From: JACKFE01 sp050248735
Lineage (GTDB): Bacteria > Nitrospirota > Nitrospiria > Nitrospirales > UBA8639
Assembly: GCA_050248735.1 (NCBI GenBank)
Contig: JBFWRU010000008.1
Location: 1 to 64,000, forward strand
Reading direction: 5' to 3'
DNA: 64,000 nt
Shown in pieces: positions 51,127 to 60,852 of this stretch. A program made the position numbers and the translations under genes. Position 1 is the first letter of the stretch, and every line of letters begins with the position of its first letter. The notes under the pieces were generated by a model. That model was not told where the DNA came from, ran no database searches, and saw only the letters and a program-made list of their open reading frames with translations.

Positions 51127-52896
51127 ATGGCTGATCCCTTTGTCCCTGATCCGTTGACCGTAGCTCGAGAACATTATGGAAATGACCATTGGGAGCTACA
51201 AGGATTTTTAGGGGTTCTTCACGAGGGACAGTACAAACTGTACCGCAATCCCAGCTTGCGGGAGTATTGGTCTATTCCCGCGCAGGCTGTCCGTGCTCAG
51301 ATTCCCCTGGAAAATCGACAAGTGGTGCTCTTTGTTGCGAAGGGTTCCGCCGTTCTCAGAACCCGGGTTCGTTCCCTCCCGTCGGTTGCGGATCTGCCAT
51401 GCGATAAAAACCTGCGTCCCCGGGCCCATGATTATTCCCCATGGCGCTATCAGTTTCGTCATTTGCAGTTGCCTTCCTGTATCCGGGTTCAAGGGAATAA
51501 CCAGACCCCCAACCCGTTTTTGAAACGGGCGATTTTTGTGGTCCATGGGATTGGTGATCAGGAAGACAGTGTGACGGCCGCCAATTTGCGGAATGCGCTC
51601 GAGGACGCGGTCTGTGCGCTTGATCCACAACAATGGAAAGAGGCAGGCGCAAACAGATGGATTGTCCCCGCGCCGTTCGTGCTGGATGGATTTTGGGCGA
51701 AGTATCACGACCTCTCCTGGATAGCGTCGGAAATCTTCGAAGATCTGAGTGAACGGCCGCAACGGTTTTTTTCTTTGTTGTGGCTGGGACGTGCTGAGTC
51801 GGCCTTTCAATCTGCAATGTGGTTGGCCCGTCAGGCCATCGGGCTTCCTGCGAAAGCCACCGGTCCTTTCTCGGCGTTGTATTTTTTGTTGCTGTCAGGG
51901 CCCCTGGTCCTCGTGTCCTTTGGCATGCTGTTCCGGGCGGGAACCCGGAAAATTCTCTGTAAATATGTGAATGATACCTTGGTGTATCTGGAGCCAAAGG
52001 GAGACATCCAGCATGAAATTGTTCAGCGGATTGACCGGCGGGTGGGAGAACAGTTTTTGGAATTACTGGGATTGGATTGGGATTTTTGCTCCATTCGTCC
52101 ACAGGGATACCGGTATGTCGGAGCCGATCCTGATGCCTTTGATGAGGTGGTCTGGGTGGCACATAGTTTAGGGTCCGTCATCAGCTATAACGTCATCGGT
52201 GATTTATTGGATCAATGTGTACGCATCCGGACGGCGTATGATGGCGCCGATGCGCAAGGCAAAGTCGCTCTGAGTGAACGGATGAACGGAGTTAAGAAGG
52301 TGGAACAAGGGCTGAAACATTTCATCACGCTTGGATCCCCCCTGGATAAAATTGCGTGTTTGTACAGAGATCCGGACACCGGTCGAAATACGGTGCTTCG
52401 GCCGTGGCCACCGGAGTATGTGGATGTTCATGATGCCAGGTATATCCCTGACAGCCCGGTGTTTCGCAGATCCTTGTTAACCCCCAAAAAATATGAACAG
52501 GATGATTCCTCTCCTTCGGACCCTCCTCAGGAACAACAATTTTGGGTAAATTTCCATTACGCGAGCGATCCGATTAGTGGAAAGCTTGAGGAGTTTGGAG
52601 ACCTCGTGGACAATTATCACGTCAAGGGATTGAAAGTTCCCGGGTATTCTCATGCCCAGTATTGGAAAGATCCTCCAATCGTCGGCCGCATATTGGAGCT
52701 CACGTTCAATAACTATACGAAGCATCAACCGATCGTTCAGCGATTGCCTTTCTGGCAGTGGTGTAGTCTGATGAGTAGCTTTGTGCTGTTTTTGGTTTTG
52801 GTGTCGGGCCTTGTGGCCGGGGTGGGATGGATTCTTTGGACGATCCTTTCCGACTGGGATAAACTGGCGAAACTTATCGAAGGTTGGCTAATCTAA
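51127..52896 (+). CDS. membrane-associated alpha/beta-hydrolase-like protein
   Basis: A 589-residue protein. An N-terminal region of unknown fold (about 1-130) precedes an alpha/beta-hydrolase core that starts AIFVVHGIGDQED (about 136-148). It has a hydrophobic helix near 250-270 (LYFLLLSGPLVLVSFGMLF), a nucleophile elbow WVAHSLGSVISYN with Ser near 347, and a membrane segment near 550-575. The HGIGD/AHSLG pairing resembles that of the gene at 1091-2818, and both carry a C-terminal anchor, so they may be distant relatives. Substrate unknown. Confidence 0.7.
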   Translation: MADPFVPDPLTVAREHYGNDHWELQGFLGVLHEGQYKLYRNPSLREYWSIPAQAVRAQIPLENRQVVLFVAKGSAVLRTRVRSLPSVADLPCDKNLRPRAHDYSPWRYQFRHLQLPSCIRVQGNNQTPNPFLKRAIFVVHGIGDQEDSVTAANLRNALEDAVCALDPQQWKEAGANRWIVPAPFVLDGFWAKYHDLSWIASEIFEDLSERPQRFFSLLWLGRAESAFQSAMWLARQAIGLPAKATGPFSALYFLLLSGPLVLVSFGMLFRAGTRKILCKYVNDTLVYLEPKGDIQHEIVQRIDRRVGEQFLELLGLDWDFCSIRPQGYRYVGADPDAFDEVVWVAHSLGSVISYNVIGDLLDQCVRIRTAYDGADAQGKVALSERMNGVKKVEQGLKHFITLGSPLDKIACLYRDPDTGRNTVLRPWPPEYVDVHDARYIPDSPVFRRSLLTPKKYEQDDSSPSDPPQEQQFWVNFHYASDPISGKLEEFGDLVDNYHVKGLKVPGYSHAQYWKDPPIVGRILELTFNNYTKHQPIVQRLPFWQWCSLMSSFVLFLVLVSGLVAGVGWILWTILSDWDKLAKLIEGWLI

Positions 52897-53032
52897 TCCA
52901 TCCACGGCCAGGGTTATTGCCTGTCATGGCTCACTTCATGACCATGTGGCATGTACGGTCAGCTTCCAGGTACGCTGTTCTCCTGTCTCTCGACTTTTAT
53001 TCATCAATTCAGATCGGTTTCCCGGACTCTTT

Positions 53033-54373
53033 ATGAAAACCCGACTGCTCAATTACTGGCTGATGCTGAGGTCCAGCTTGTGGTTTATCCCCACTCTGAT
53101 GACGCTATCGGCTATCGCTCTGGCTTTGCTGACCATTGTTGTGGATCGCTCTGTCGATCTGCCTCATGTGATGGGGGAGGGATTTCTTTATACCCTTGGT
53201 CCTTCCGGAGCGCGCACCCTTCTGGCGACGGTGGCGGGTTCAGTCATCACGATTGCGGGCGTGGTGTTTTCGATCACGATTGTGGCCTTGACCCTGGCCT
53301 CCTCACACTTTGGTCCCAGACTTCTGAAAAATTTCATGAAGGATATGGGGAATCAAGTGGTGCTGGGCACATTTATCGCCACCTTCCTGTATTGTCTCCT
53401 CGTGTTGGGTGCCATCCGGGAAAATGGGGCCAATATTTTCGTTCCCCATATTTCCGTGCTGGTTGGGCTGTTGTTGACCCTTGCAAGCATGGGCGTGTTT
53501 ATTTTCTTTATTCACCACATTTCCGTGTCTATCCATGCAGACACGGTCGTGGCGGGTGTCAGCCGGGAGTTGAAGGCCGCCATCAATCACCTTTTCCCTG
53601 AAAAAATGGGACAGTCTCCACCCGCTCCTGACCCTCCGCTTGATGAAGTATTACCGGCTGGGTTCCAAGATGACAGTATTTCCTTTGTCAGCCGTGGAAG
53701 CGGATACCTCCAGGCCATTGATAGCCCTGGAGTCATGGCTCTTGCGAACAGGGAGGATGTGCTTATCCAATTTTTGTATCGTCCAGGAGAATTTATTGTT
53801 GAAGGGGAAACCATTGGAAAAGTCTGGCCTCCGGGACGGGTTACCGAGGCGATGATCGGCGATCTTCAGCAATCGTTTCTTCTCGGCAGCCAACGAACCG
53901 AGGAGCAGGACATCGAGTTTTCCATTCATCAATTGGTGGAAGTGGCCCTGCGCGCTTTATCTCCGGGAATCAACGATCCGTTTACCGCGATTAGTTGTAT
54001 TGATCGACTTGGTGACGCATTGACTCTGTTGTCCGGGCGGATCCTGCCTTCCTCTCGGCGTTATAATGAGGAGCATATTTTGCGGGTGATTACCTATCCG
54101 CTGACCATTGACGGGATCTTCGATGCTGCGTTCAATCAACTGCGTCAATATGGATGTGGATCGGTGGCCGTTGGTATTCGCCTGCTTGAAGTCTTCAGCA
54201 TCATTGCCCAGAACACGGACAATTCACAGGTTCATCAGGCTATCCGACGGCATGCCACAATGGTCAAGGAGGCCATGGTCAAACACATCTCCGAATTATT
54301 CGACCGGCGGGAAGTCGAGGAGCGGTATGACCTGGTGTTGCATTATGTCTCCCAGGCCAAAAATGCACTGTGA
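53033..54373 (+). CDS. DUF2254 membrane protein
   Basis: A 446-residue DUF2254 protein. Two N-terminal membrane helices, then ATVAGSVITIAGVVFSITIV with a glycine-rich segment, two more helices (about 110-155), and a large soluble domain (about 200-446) with RGSGYLQAIDSPGVMALANR and RALSPGINDPFTAISCIDRL, the family's most conserved stretch. Function unknown. The ATG at 53033 starts the family-typical MKTRLLNYWL; the frame is open upstream to 52946. Confidence 0.87.
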   Translation: MKTRLLNYWLMLRSSLWFIPTLMTLSAIALALLTIVVDRSVDLPHVMGEGFLYTLGPSGARTLLATVAGSVITIAGVVFSITIVALTLASSHFGPRLLKNFMKDMGNQVVLGTFIATFLYCLLVLGAIRENGANIFVPHISVLVGLLLTLASMGVFIFFIHHISVSIHADTVVAGVSRELKAAINHLFPEKMGQSPPAPDPPLDEVLPAGFQDDSISFVSRGSGYLQAIDSPGVMALANREDVLIQFLYRPGEFIVEGETIGKVWPPGRVTEAMIGDLQQSFLLGSQRTEEQDIEFSIHQLVEVALRALSPGINDPFTAISCIDRLGDALTLLSGRILPSSRRYNEEHILRVITYPLTIDGIFDAAFNQLRQYGCGSVAVGIRLLEVFSIIAQNTDNSQVHQAIRRHATMVKEAMVKHISELFDRREVEERYDLVLHYVSQAKNAL

Positions 54374-54478
54374 GGAAAAGGCTGTCGGGAAGATCGGCTC
54401 GGAGAGTTGTCGGCTGCGGCAAGATTTCTGAAAGCCGGGAGGGTGGCAGGCGGAGGAGAAGGCCCACTTGTATTGACA

Positions 54479-55702
54479 TCATCCCAATCTGGGAGCGGTA
54501 GCGGGGGTAACGACCACGATGCCGTCTTCCGTCACGGGGAAGCGGGCACGGTCAGACTCCAAGTCGTAGCCGATGACGGAATTGGGTGGAATGACGACCC
54601 CTTTATCGATGATGGCGCGACGGATACGAGACCGTTCGCCGATCTCCACGTTTTCCATGATGACGGATTCCAGGACTTCCGCATGCTGGTCCACGCGGAC
54701 ATCCGGCGCCAGCACACTGTTTTGCACCCGTCCCCCTGCGATGATGCATCCGCCGGATACGATGGAATCCAAAGCCATCCCCATTCTCCCGCCGGGATAT
54801 TGGTCCGCAAAGACAAATTTGGCTGGAGGAAACTGCCCCTGGTAGGTACGGATGGGCCAGTCTTCATCATAAAGGTTGAGGAGCGGATCGACATTGACCA
54901 GATCCATGTTGGCCTCATAGTAGGCATCCAGGGTGCCGATGTCCCTCCAATATTTGACTTGTTTTTTATTTTCATCCTGAAAATTATAGGCGAAGACCCG
55001 ATAGTCACGAATCATCGCGGGGATAATGTTTTTGCCGAAATCATGGGCTGTCTCCAGATCGGCATCCTTGCGCAGTTCCCCATAGAGATGTTCCGTGCGG
55101 AATAAATAAATTCCCATGGAAATGAAGGCATGCGACGGGTCATCGGGAAGGGGAAACGGGTTGGCCGGTTTTTCTTCAAAGCGGATGACGCGCATGTTGG
55201 AATCGACTCCCAAGACGCCGAACTGTTTGGTTTCTTCAATCGGCCATTCGATGGCTCCCACCACGGCATCCGCCTCGGTTTCCTGCATGAAACGGTACAT
55301 GTCGGCATAGTTCATTTTGTACACATGATCCCCGGCCAGCACCAATAAGTATTTGGGTCGTTCCTGTTCCAACAGGAATAGATTTTGATAGACGGCATCA
55401 GACGTGCCTCGATACCATTCGGCGCTGATGCGTTGTTGGGGGGGGATCGAGAAGATGAATTCTCCCAGGTCGGGATTGAAGATCGACCACCCCCGCCGAA
55501 TATGACGATCCAGCGAGTGGGATTTGTATTGAATCAGGACCGCGATTCTGCGGAGCCCGGAATTGAGGCAATTGCTCAATGTGAGGTCGATGATGCGGTA
55601 TTTACCCCCAAAGGGGACGGCCGGTTTCGCGCGATCCTGGGTGAGGGGAAGCAGTCGTTCCCCGCGGCCCCCAGCCAGAATCATGGTGTAAATATCCTGC
55701 AT
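54479..55702 (-). CDS. glgC: glucose-1-phosphate adenylyltransferase
   Basis: A 407-residue GlgC, making ADP-glucose from ATP and glucose-1-phosphate for glycogen synthesis. Nucleotide-binding motif MILAGGRGERLLPLTQDRAK (about 7-26), PFGGKYRIIDLTLSNCLNSG, then YLLVLAGDHVYKMNYADM, VRFEEKP-type segment and a C-terminal left-handed beta helix (GGCIIAGGRVQNSVLAPDVR). Full length for the family. It stands alone; the glycogen synthase gene is not in this window. Confidence 0.96.
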   Translation of the reverse strand: MQDIYTMILAGGRGERLLPLTQDRAKPAVPFGGKYRIIDLTLSNCLNSGLRRIAVLIQYKSHSLDRHIRRGWSIFNPDLGEFIFSIPPQQRISAEWYRGTSDAVYQNLFLLEQERPKYLLVLAGDHVYKMNYADMYRFMQETEADAVVGAIEWPIEETKQFGVLGVDSNMRVIRFEEKPANPFPLPDDPSHAFISMGIYLFRTEHLYGELRKDADLETAHDFGKNIIPAMIRDYRVFAYNFQDENKKQVKYWRDIGTLDAYYEANMDLVNVDPLLNLYDEDWPIRTYQGQFPPAKFVFADQYPGGRMGMALDSIVSGGCIIAGGRVQNSVLAPDVRVDQHAEVLESVIMENVEIGERSRIRRAIIDKGVVIPPNSVIGYDLESDRARFPVTEDGIVVVTPATAPRLG

Positions 55703-55821
55703 AAGTGATTCGTACTTTTCGAGCCGGGATAGCTGGACTGTCTTCTCAGAATCCTAATCCTAAATGAGTGGAAAGTATAGATGGAGAAATGAGAAGGCTG
55801 GTCTGGGGAATCTTCTCGAAT

Positions 55822-56313
55822 CTAGGCAGATGATTTGAGTAATCCCTGGATGGCCGGTTCGATGTCGGCTGGAGTCGTGGTGGGGGCAAACCGTTGACGG
55901 ATGTTGCCGGTCTGATCCACCAAAAACTTGGTGAAGTTCCATTTAATGGCCTCAGATCCTAAGACACCAGGTGCCTGGGATTTCAAATGTTCAAACAAGG
56001 GATGCGCATTGGGGCCGTTGACGTCAATTTTGGCGAACATGGGGAAGGTCACCTGATAGTTGGCCTGACAAAATGAAAGGATCTCCTCGTTTGTGCCTGG
56101 ATCCTGTTTGCCGAATTGGTTGCAGGGGAATCCGAGCACTTCCAGTCCTTGAGCATGATAGGTTTGATAGAGTTTTTCCAGGCCTTTGAAGTGGGGAGTG
56201 AATCCGCATTGGCTGGCCGTATTGACGATCAGCAAAATTTTCCCACGGTAGTCACCGAGTGATCTGGTCTGGTCAGCCATAGTCTGGCATGTGATGTCAT
56301 ATAACGTGCTCAT
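55822..56313 (-). CDS. glutathione peroxidase family protein
   Basis: A 163-residue thiol peroxidase of the glutathione peroxidase family. Peroxidatic Cys36 is in NTASQCGFTPHFKGLEKL, the second signature is LGFPCNQFGKQDPGTNEEI (about 65-83) and the third is IKWNFTKFLVDQTG (about 125-140), with the Gln and Trp of the catalytic triad. A Cys rather than selenocysteine form, probably thioredoxin-dependent, reducing peroxides in the cytoplasm. Confidence 0.95.
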   Translation of the reverse strand: MSTLYDITCQTMADQTRSLGDYRGKILLIVNTASQCGFTPHFKGLEKLYQTYHAQGLEVLGFPCNQFGKQDPGTNEEILSFCQANYQVTFPMFAKIDVNGPNAHPLFEHLKSQAPGVLGSEAIKWNFTKFLVDQTGNIRQRFAPTTTPADIEPAIQGLLKSSA

Positions 56314-56498
56314 GGTATTTCTTCCTTTGTTTCCGTGACGTTAGCCCTTGTTGTGAAATACAGCAAAGTATGCAGGAATCAGCCTGACCTGTGCAAAGCC
56401 CCGAGGCTTTGAGGTTCCTCCATCTTGCCTTAATTAAAACAGAGTGTTTGGCGTAATTTGGGAAGTCCCGGAGAACAAGGCCGGTATGAGTGGTTCAA

Positions 56499-56527
56499 TT
56501 GACAGAAGTGGAGCTGTCCTGTAACCT
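56499..56527 (+). promoter_or_regulatory. possible promoter of the DEAD-box helicase gene
   Basis: TTGACA at 56499-56504, a 17-base spacer and TAACCT at 56522-56527 (weak -10). Transcription from here would give a leader of about 165 bases containing a CGCGAT-CGT-ATCGCG hairpin at 56586-56600. Long structured leaders are known for cold-induced RNA helicases; that link is inference. The remainder of the 385-base gap before the helicase gene holds no gene. Confidence 0.4.
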
Positions 56528-56698
56528 GTGGACAGTTCATGACGATTCGGTCCGGCGGCGTGAACGCACGAAAGACTCCGGGCCCCGCGATCGTATCGCG
56601 ACCAGACTCTGCTCGGAGCGGACTTCCCACCCTGGTTTTTCCCTCCCTCGGTTATCTGACCCCGTGTCAATACGATCTTAGTAACAAAAGGAAGTAGT

Positions 56699-58012
56699 AT
56701 GTCTTCAACTGTGTTATCTCAGTTTAGTGCTCTTGGTGTGTCTTCAGCTTTGGTTCAGGCTCTGGAGCAAGGCGGGTTGGTTGAACCGACCCCTATTCAG
56801 CAACTGGCTATTCCTCCGGCACTTGCCGGAAAGGATGTCATGGGCTGTGCCCAGACCGGTACCGGCAAGACCGCCGCATTTGTCATTCCCATGATCGAAC
56901 GATTGGCCGAAGGGCCAAAATCGGCTCCCCGAGGATTGATTCTCGCTCCCACGCGGGAATTAGCCTTTCAAATTCAAACCACGATTACCAAGTTCGGACG
57001 GGCGCGCGGAATTTTTGGCACCACGGTAGTGGGTGGTGATGATATGCAAGCCCAGATTCGCGGGTTGCGGCAACGGCCAGACATTCTGGTGGCCACACCC
57101 GGGCGATTACTGGATCATATGTGGCAGGGAACGGTATCCTTCGCCAAACTCCAAATCGTAGTCTTGGATGAAGCTGACCGGATGTTGGATATGGGGTTTG
57201 CACCCCAATTGAATCAGATCATCGAAGCCTTGCCCTTGGTTCGGCAAACGCTGCTGTTTTCCGCGACCATGCCGGATAATTTGGGAGATCTGGCCAGAAT
57301 GTCCTTGAATGAGCCGGTGAAGGCCCTAGTGTCGAAATCCGCGACTCCGGCTGAAGGAGTGACGCATACCATTCACCATACAGTGTCGTCCGATAAAACA
57401 CCCTTGCTCATTTCCTTGCTAAAGGAAACCAAGGAGTCGGTGTTGGTCTTTACGCGAACCAAACACCGGGCCGATCGAATCGGTGAAACATTGGAAAAAA
57501 TCGGTCATCGAGTGGCGGTCATGCATGCCGGCCGTCGGTTGGGGCAGCGGCGTAACGCATTGGAAGGGTTCAGGCGTGGTCGCTTCCAAATTCTTGTGGC
57601 CACCGACATTGCGGCTCGTGGGCTGGATGTCGACAATATCCGGCACGTCATTAATTACGATTTGCCGAATGTCCCGGAAGATTATGTCCATCGGATTGGC
57701 CGGACAGCTCGAATGAAAGCCACCGGTGGAGCGACGAGTTTTGTGACTGAAGAGGATATCCGATCTTTGCGCGCGATCGAACGACTGTTGGGAAAGGCTG
57801 TGCCCCTTGCGGCGGGGAGCCGTCCTCCGGTCGTGAGTCATGCGGCAAATCGGGCACCCCGGCCGCAGGTGGCCAATGGGAATGGCCCCAGAGGTCCCCG
57901 GCCAGATCGTCCAGGATTTGGAAATGGGAACGGTCCTGGTGGCCCCCGGTCGGATCGTCCACGGCGCAATCAGCCGGGACGTGGGCCGCGCCCTTCGTCC
58001 TATAGTTTTTAG
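56699..58012 (+). CDS. DEAD-box ATP-dependent RNA helicase
   Basis: A 437-residue DEAD-box helicase of the RhlE type. Q motif EPTPIQQLAIPPAL (about 29-42), motif I GCAQTGTGKTAAFV (about 52-65), PTREL, DEADRMLDMGF (about 159-169), SATMP, and motif VI HRIGRTARM (about 324-332). The last 70 residues are Gly/Arg/Asn/Pro-rich with repeated GNGPRGPRPDRP-like units, a basic tail for RNA binding. It unwinds RNA during ribosome assembly or mRNA turnover. AAAGGAAG precedes the ATG. Confidence 0.95.
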   Translation: MSSTVLSQFSALGVSSALVQALEQGGLVEPTPIQQLAIPPALAGKDVMGCAQTGTGKTAAFVIPMIERLAEGPKSAPRGLILAPTRELAFQIQTTITKFGRARGIFGTTVVGGDDMQAQIRGLRQRPDILVATPGRLLDHMWQGTVSFAKLQIVVLDEADRMLDMGFAPQLNQIIEALPLVRQTLLFSATMPDNLGDLARMSLNEPVKALVSKSATPAEGVTHTIHHTVSSDKTPLLISLLKETKESVLVFTRTKHRADRIGETLEKIGHRVAVMHAGRRLGQRRNALEGFRRGRFQILVATDIAARGLDVDNIRHVINYDLPNVPEDYVHRIGRTARMKATGGATSFVTEEDIRSLRAIERLLGKAVPLAAGSRPPVVSHAANRAPRPQVANGNGPRGPRPDRPGFGNGNGPGGPRSDRPRRNQPGRGPRPSSYSF

Positions 58013-58027
58013 GGTACTGGAAGAGGA

Positions 58028-58117
58028 ACACTTCCCTTCAAGAGGAGTGTTGTTCTTTCTAATGTGTTCGTAGCAGAAAACCCCCAAGAGGCTCATCGTC
58101 CCTTGGGGGTTTTTTTT
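58028..58117 (+). terminator. intrinsic terminator of the helicase gene
   Basis: Two hairpins follow the stop codon. The second is textbook: CCCCCAAG (58081-58088) pairs with CTTGGGGG (58102-58109) and is followed by eight T (58110-58117). AAAA precedes the stem, so it may also work on the opposite strand for the CBS gene. A weaker AACACT/AGTGTT stem lies at about 58028-58050. Confidence 0.88.
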
Positions 58118-58213
58118 AATGTGTGTCGTTGCGTCAGTCTCTACCTGATGAGTTGGGTGTCACACCATTTCCGTTAATCGGAGTTGCCTCTCCTGATCGG
58201 ACCCGCAGTCTGT

Positions 58214-58648
58214 TTAATCCACGCCAATTTTTGGCTCGGAAAAATTCTCTTCGGCGGTATTCTTATAAAACACGAGCAGATCTCTAATCGAAACCAGGCC
58301 GGTAATCGCTGTTCCCTCTTTGACAACAAGATGACGAACGCCCGAATCGGCCATAATTTGATGCGCTTCGCGGGGACTCTGCTGGCTTTCGATGGTAATA
58401 AACGGGGTAGTCATAATGCTTTCGACTGTCATGGAAGATAGATCTTTGGATTCCGCTACGCATTTCCGGACAATGTCGGTATCTGTGATGATACCCACGA
58501 AGTCCGTGTTTTTCTTCACCAAAAGGGCGCTGACAGTGAGTTTTTTCATGAGTTGAGCCGCTTCGAAGATGGGAGAGGTGCGCTCAACCGACTTCACGTC
58601 TTTTCGCATAACGTCCTTGATTTGCATAACATCCTTGCGATGTGGCAT
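58214..58648 (-). CDS. CBS-domain protein
   Basis: A 144-residue protein with one pair of CBS domains (Bateman module). Segments VMRKDVKSVERTSPIFEAAQ, then FVGIITDTDIVRKCV, IMTTPFITIESQQSPREAHQ, and a closing ITGLVSIRDLLVFYK. It may bind adenosine nucleotides or another ligand and act as a stand-alone sensor. The ATG at 58648 has AGGAGG six bases upstream, deciding the start. The convergent helicase gene's terminator lies behind it. Confidence 0.9.
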   Translation of the reverse strand: MPHRKDVMQIKDVMRKDVKSVERTSPIFEAAQLMKKLTVSALLVKKNTDFVGIITDTDIVRKCVAESKDLSSMTVESIMTTPFITIESQQSPREAHQIMADSGVRHLVVKEGTAITGLVSIRDLLVFYKNTAEENFSEPKIGVD

Positions 58649-58951
58649 GAGAAATCCTCCTAAGTGGTTTGTGTGAAATGAAAAATTGTGTGCCGTGTGT
58701 ATGGAGAATCCGGTTTTAATTTTTCCCTCGTGCCAGGCGGGCAAACCGTCAGGCATATGGTTGTTTTTTTCAGTATATCATTTTTGTTAAGCGTGGGCTG
58801 CTTCAATTCTTTATTGCCCTTCCGGGTGATTTCCTCAGCTCGGGTATTCCTTGTGAATATTTTCTCCGATGTATCGGCTTGTGTCACTTCGTCCTGAGGA
58901 AGTTTCGAGATTGTCGCGGACTCCGTGTACGATCTGTGCTAAATTTTACTT

Positions 58952-60109
58952 ATGCAACGGTGGGGTATTCGGATTGGAACCTTGTTGGGTCTCATTGGAA
59001 TCGGCCTTGTTTTAAAATTCTGGGTCTTCGCTCCTGATTTGATTTCGGTTTCGGTGGTCACCGTGGATCGGGGTCGGGTGGAGGAGACCGTGACCAACTC
59101 ACGAGCCGGGACGGTCAAGGCCCGGCAACGAGCTAAGCTGTCTCCTGAAATCGGCGGTCGGGTAGCTGAGATTCCCTATCGAAAGGGGGCGCGAGTCCGT
59201 GCCGGAGATGTGCTGCTTCGTGTGCATGATGAGAGTCAGCGGGCGGCCGTTCAGATGGCCGAACGGGAGTTGGCCGTCGTACAGGTTAAACGAGAGCGGG
59301 CCTGTTTGGAAGCGGCCAGGGCCGAACGGGAATATCTCCGGTATCAGCAATTAAGTGAACGGGATTTGGTCTCTACCGACCTCCTGGATAAGTATGAAAA
59401 TTTAGCACAAACGACCCGGGTTTTCTGCAGGCAATCTGAGGCAGAAATTGCCCGTGCCCGATCGGCGATTACCGAGGCTAAGGCGGAATTGGCCAAAACC
59501 GTGCTCCATGCACCGTTTGACGGGATCGTCGCAGAGTTGGATATTGAAGTTGGGGAGTGGACCAGCCCTTCGCCTCCCGCACTCCCCATTCCACCGGTGT
59601 TGGATCTGATCGATCCATCTTCCATTTATATCAGTGCCCCAATGGATGAAGTGGACTCTTCGAAGATTCAGCTGGCCCAGCCTGTGCGGGTCACACTGGA
59701 TCCCTTTCCAAAGCAGCATTTCAAGGGCCATGTTCATCGCATTGCGCCCTATGTGGTGGATCTGGAGGAACAGAACCGGACTGTGGAAATTGATGTGGAG
59801 TTGGAAGAGCGGGCGTTGGCTTCCACCCTGCTCCCCGGTACGTCGGCTGATGTGGAAGTGATTCTATCCACCAAAGACGATGTGTTGCGAATTTCCCCAT
59901 CAACTATTTTTGAAGGTCATAAGGTGTTTGTTGTTCAACGTGATGGTCGCCTCTCAGTCCGGTTGCTTGAAATCGGTGTGAGGAACTGGGATTTCGTGGA
60001 AATTCTCGGCGGGTTGGCTGAAGGGGACAAGGTGGTTTCGTCTTTGGATCAAGAAGGATTGGTTGAGGGCTTGCAAGTCGTGGTGCGCAATTCCTCTGAC
60101 ACGCGGTGA
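58952..60109 (+). CDS. periplasmic adaptor (membrane fusion) subunit of ABC exporter
   Basis: A 385-residue MacA/HlyD-type adaptor. One N-terminal membrane anchor (LLGLIGIGLVLKFWVFAPDL, about 12-31) precedes a barrel-lipoyl region (RAKLSPEIGGRVAEIPYRKG), a coiled-coil hairpin (about 90-180) and the second lipoyl half (LHAPFDGIVAELDIEVGEW). A beta-barrel and membrane-proximal domain follow to the C terminus. It links the ABC permeases to an outer-membrane exit. It overlaps the ATPase gene by 4 bases (GTGA). Confidence 0.88.
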   Translation: MQRWGIRIGTLLGLIGIGLVLKFWVFAPDLISVSVVTVDRGRVEETVTNSRAGTVKARQRAKLSPEIGGRVAEIPYRKGARVRAGDVLLRVHDESQRAAVQMAERELAVVQVKRERACLEAARAEREYLRYQQLSERDLVSTDLLDKYENLAQTTRVFCRQSEAEIARARSAITEAKAELAKTVLHAPFDGIVAELDIEVGEWTSPSPPALPIPPVLDLIDPSSIYISAPMDEVDSSKIQLAQPVRVTLDPFPKQHFKGHVHRIAPYVVDLEEQNRTVEIDVELEERALASTLLPGTSADVEVILSTKDDVLRISPSTIFEGHKVFVVQRDGRLSVRLLEIGVRNWDFVEILGGLAEGDKVVSSLDQEGLVEGLQVVVRNSSDTR

Positions 60110-60813
60110 TTGAACTTCAACATATTTCCATGGTCTTTGAAGTCGGCGGGCAGCCCATTTATGCCTTGCGGGATATCAGCGAGACCATGTCGTCCGGTGA
60201 CTCTGTGGCCATTGTCGGACCATCCGGATCCGGGAAATCCACGCTGCTGAATATTATCGGATGCTTGCTTCGACCCAGCTCCGGCGCCTATCTCTTGAAC
60301 GGCCAGGATGTAAGTCAACTCAATGACCAGGCGCTCAGTCGTGTGCGCCAACATCAAATCGGCTTTATTTTTCAATCCTTTCATCTGGTTCCCCGTCTCA
60401 CTGCATTGGGAAACGTTGCGTTGCCCATGATGTTTGCGGGCATTCCATCTTCCGAACGCCATGTTCGGGCCTCTGAAGCACTGGAAGCCGTGGGATTGAC
60501 GGATCGGGCCCAGCATCGGCCGCACCAATTATCTGTCGGTCAACGTCAACGGGTGGTGATTGCCAGGGCCATCATCATGCGTCCTTCCCTTCTGATGGCT
60601 GACGAACCGACGGGTAATTTGGACACGAAGTCCGGTCAGCAAATTATGGAGTTGTTGGAATCGCTGAATGCGAAAGGGCTGACGCTGGTGGTTGTCACCC
60701 ATGATCCCAACGTGGCGCGAAGAGCCAAACGGGTGATTGTGTTGGCTGATGGCCGGATTGTGAAACGGATGAAGGGGCAGGAGTTGTCAACCCGTGCCAT
60801 GCCTTTTTCCTGA
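60106..60813 (+). CDS. ABC exporter ATPase, MacB/LolD type
   Basis: A 235-residue ABC ATPase. Walker A is VGPSGSGKSTLLNIIGCLLR (about 37-56), Q-loop FIFQSFHLVPRL, signature QLSVGQRQRVVIARAI (about 143-158), Walker B LLMADEPTGNLD (about 163-174) and H-loop VVTHDPNV. The signature is LSVGQ rather than LSGGQ. GTG start overlapping the adaptor gene. It is a separate gene here, unlike MacB, where it is fused to the permease. Confidence 0.93.
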   Translation: MIELQHISMVFEVGGQPIYALRDISETMSSGDSVAIVGPSGSGKSTLLNIIGCLLRPSSGAYLLNGQDVSQLNDQALSRVRQHQIGFIFQSFHLVPRLTALGNVALPMMFAGIPSSERHVRASEALEAVGLTDRAQHRPHQLSVGQRQRVVIARAIIMRPSLLMADEPTGNLDTKSGQQIMELLESLNAKGLTLVVVTHDPNVARRAKRVIVLADGRIVKRMKGQELSTRAMPFS

Positions 60814-60852
60814 AATCTATTCGGGCAACACAAGGGCCAAGGATCCTTGATC

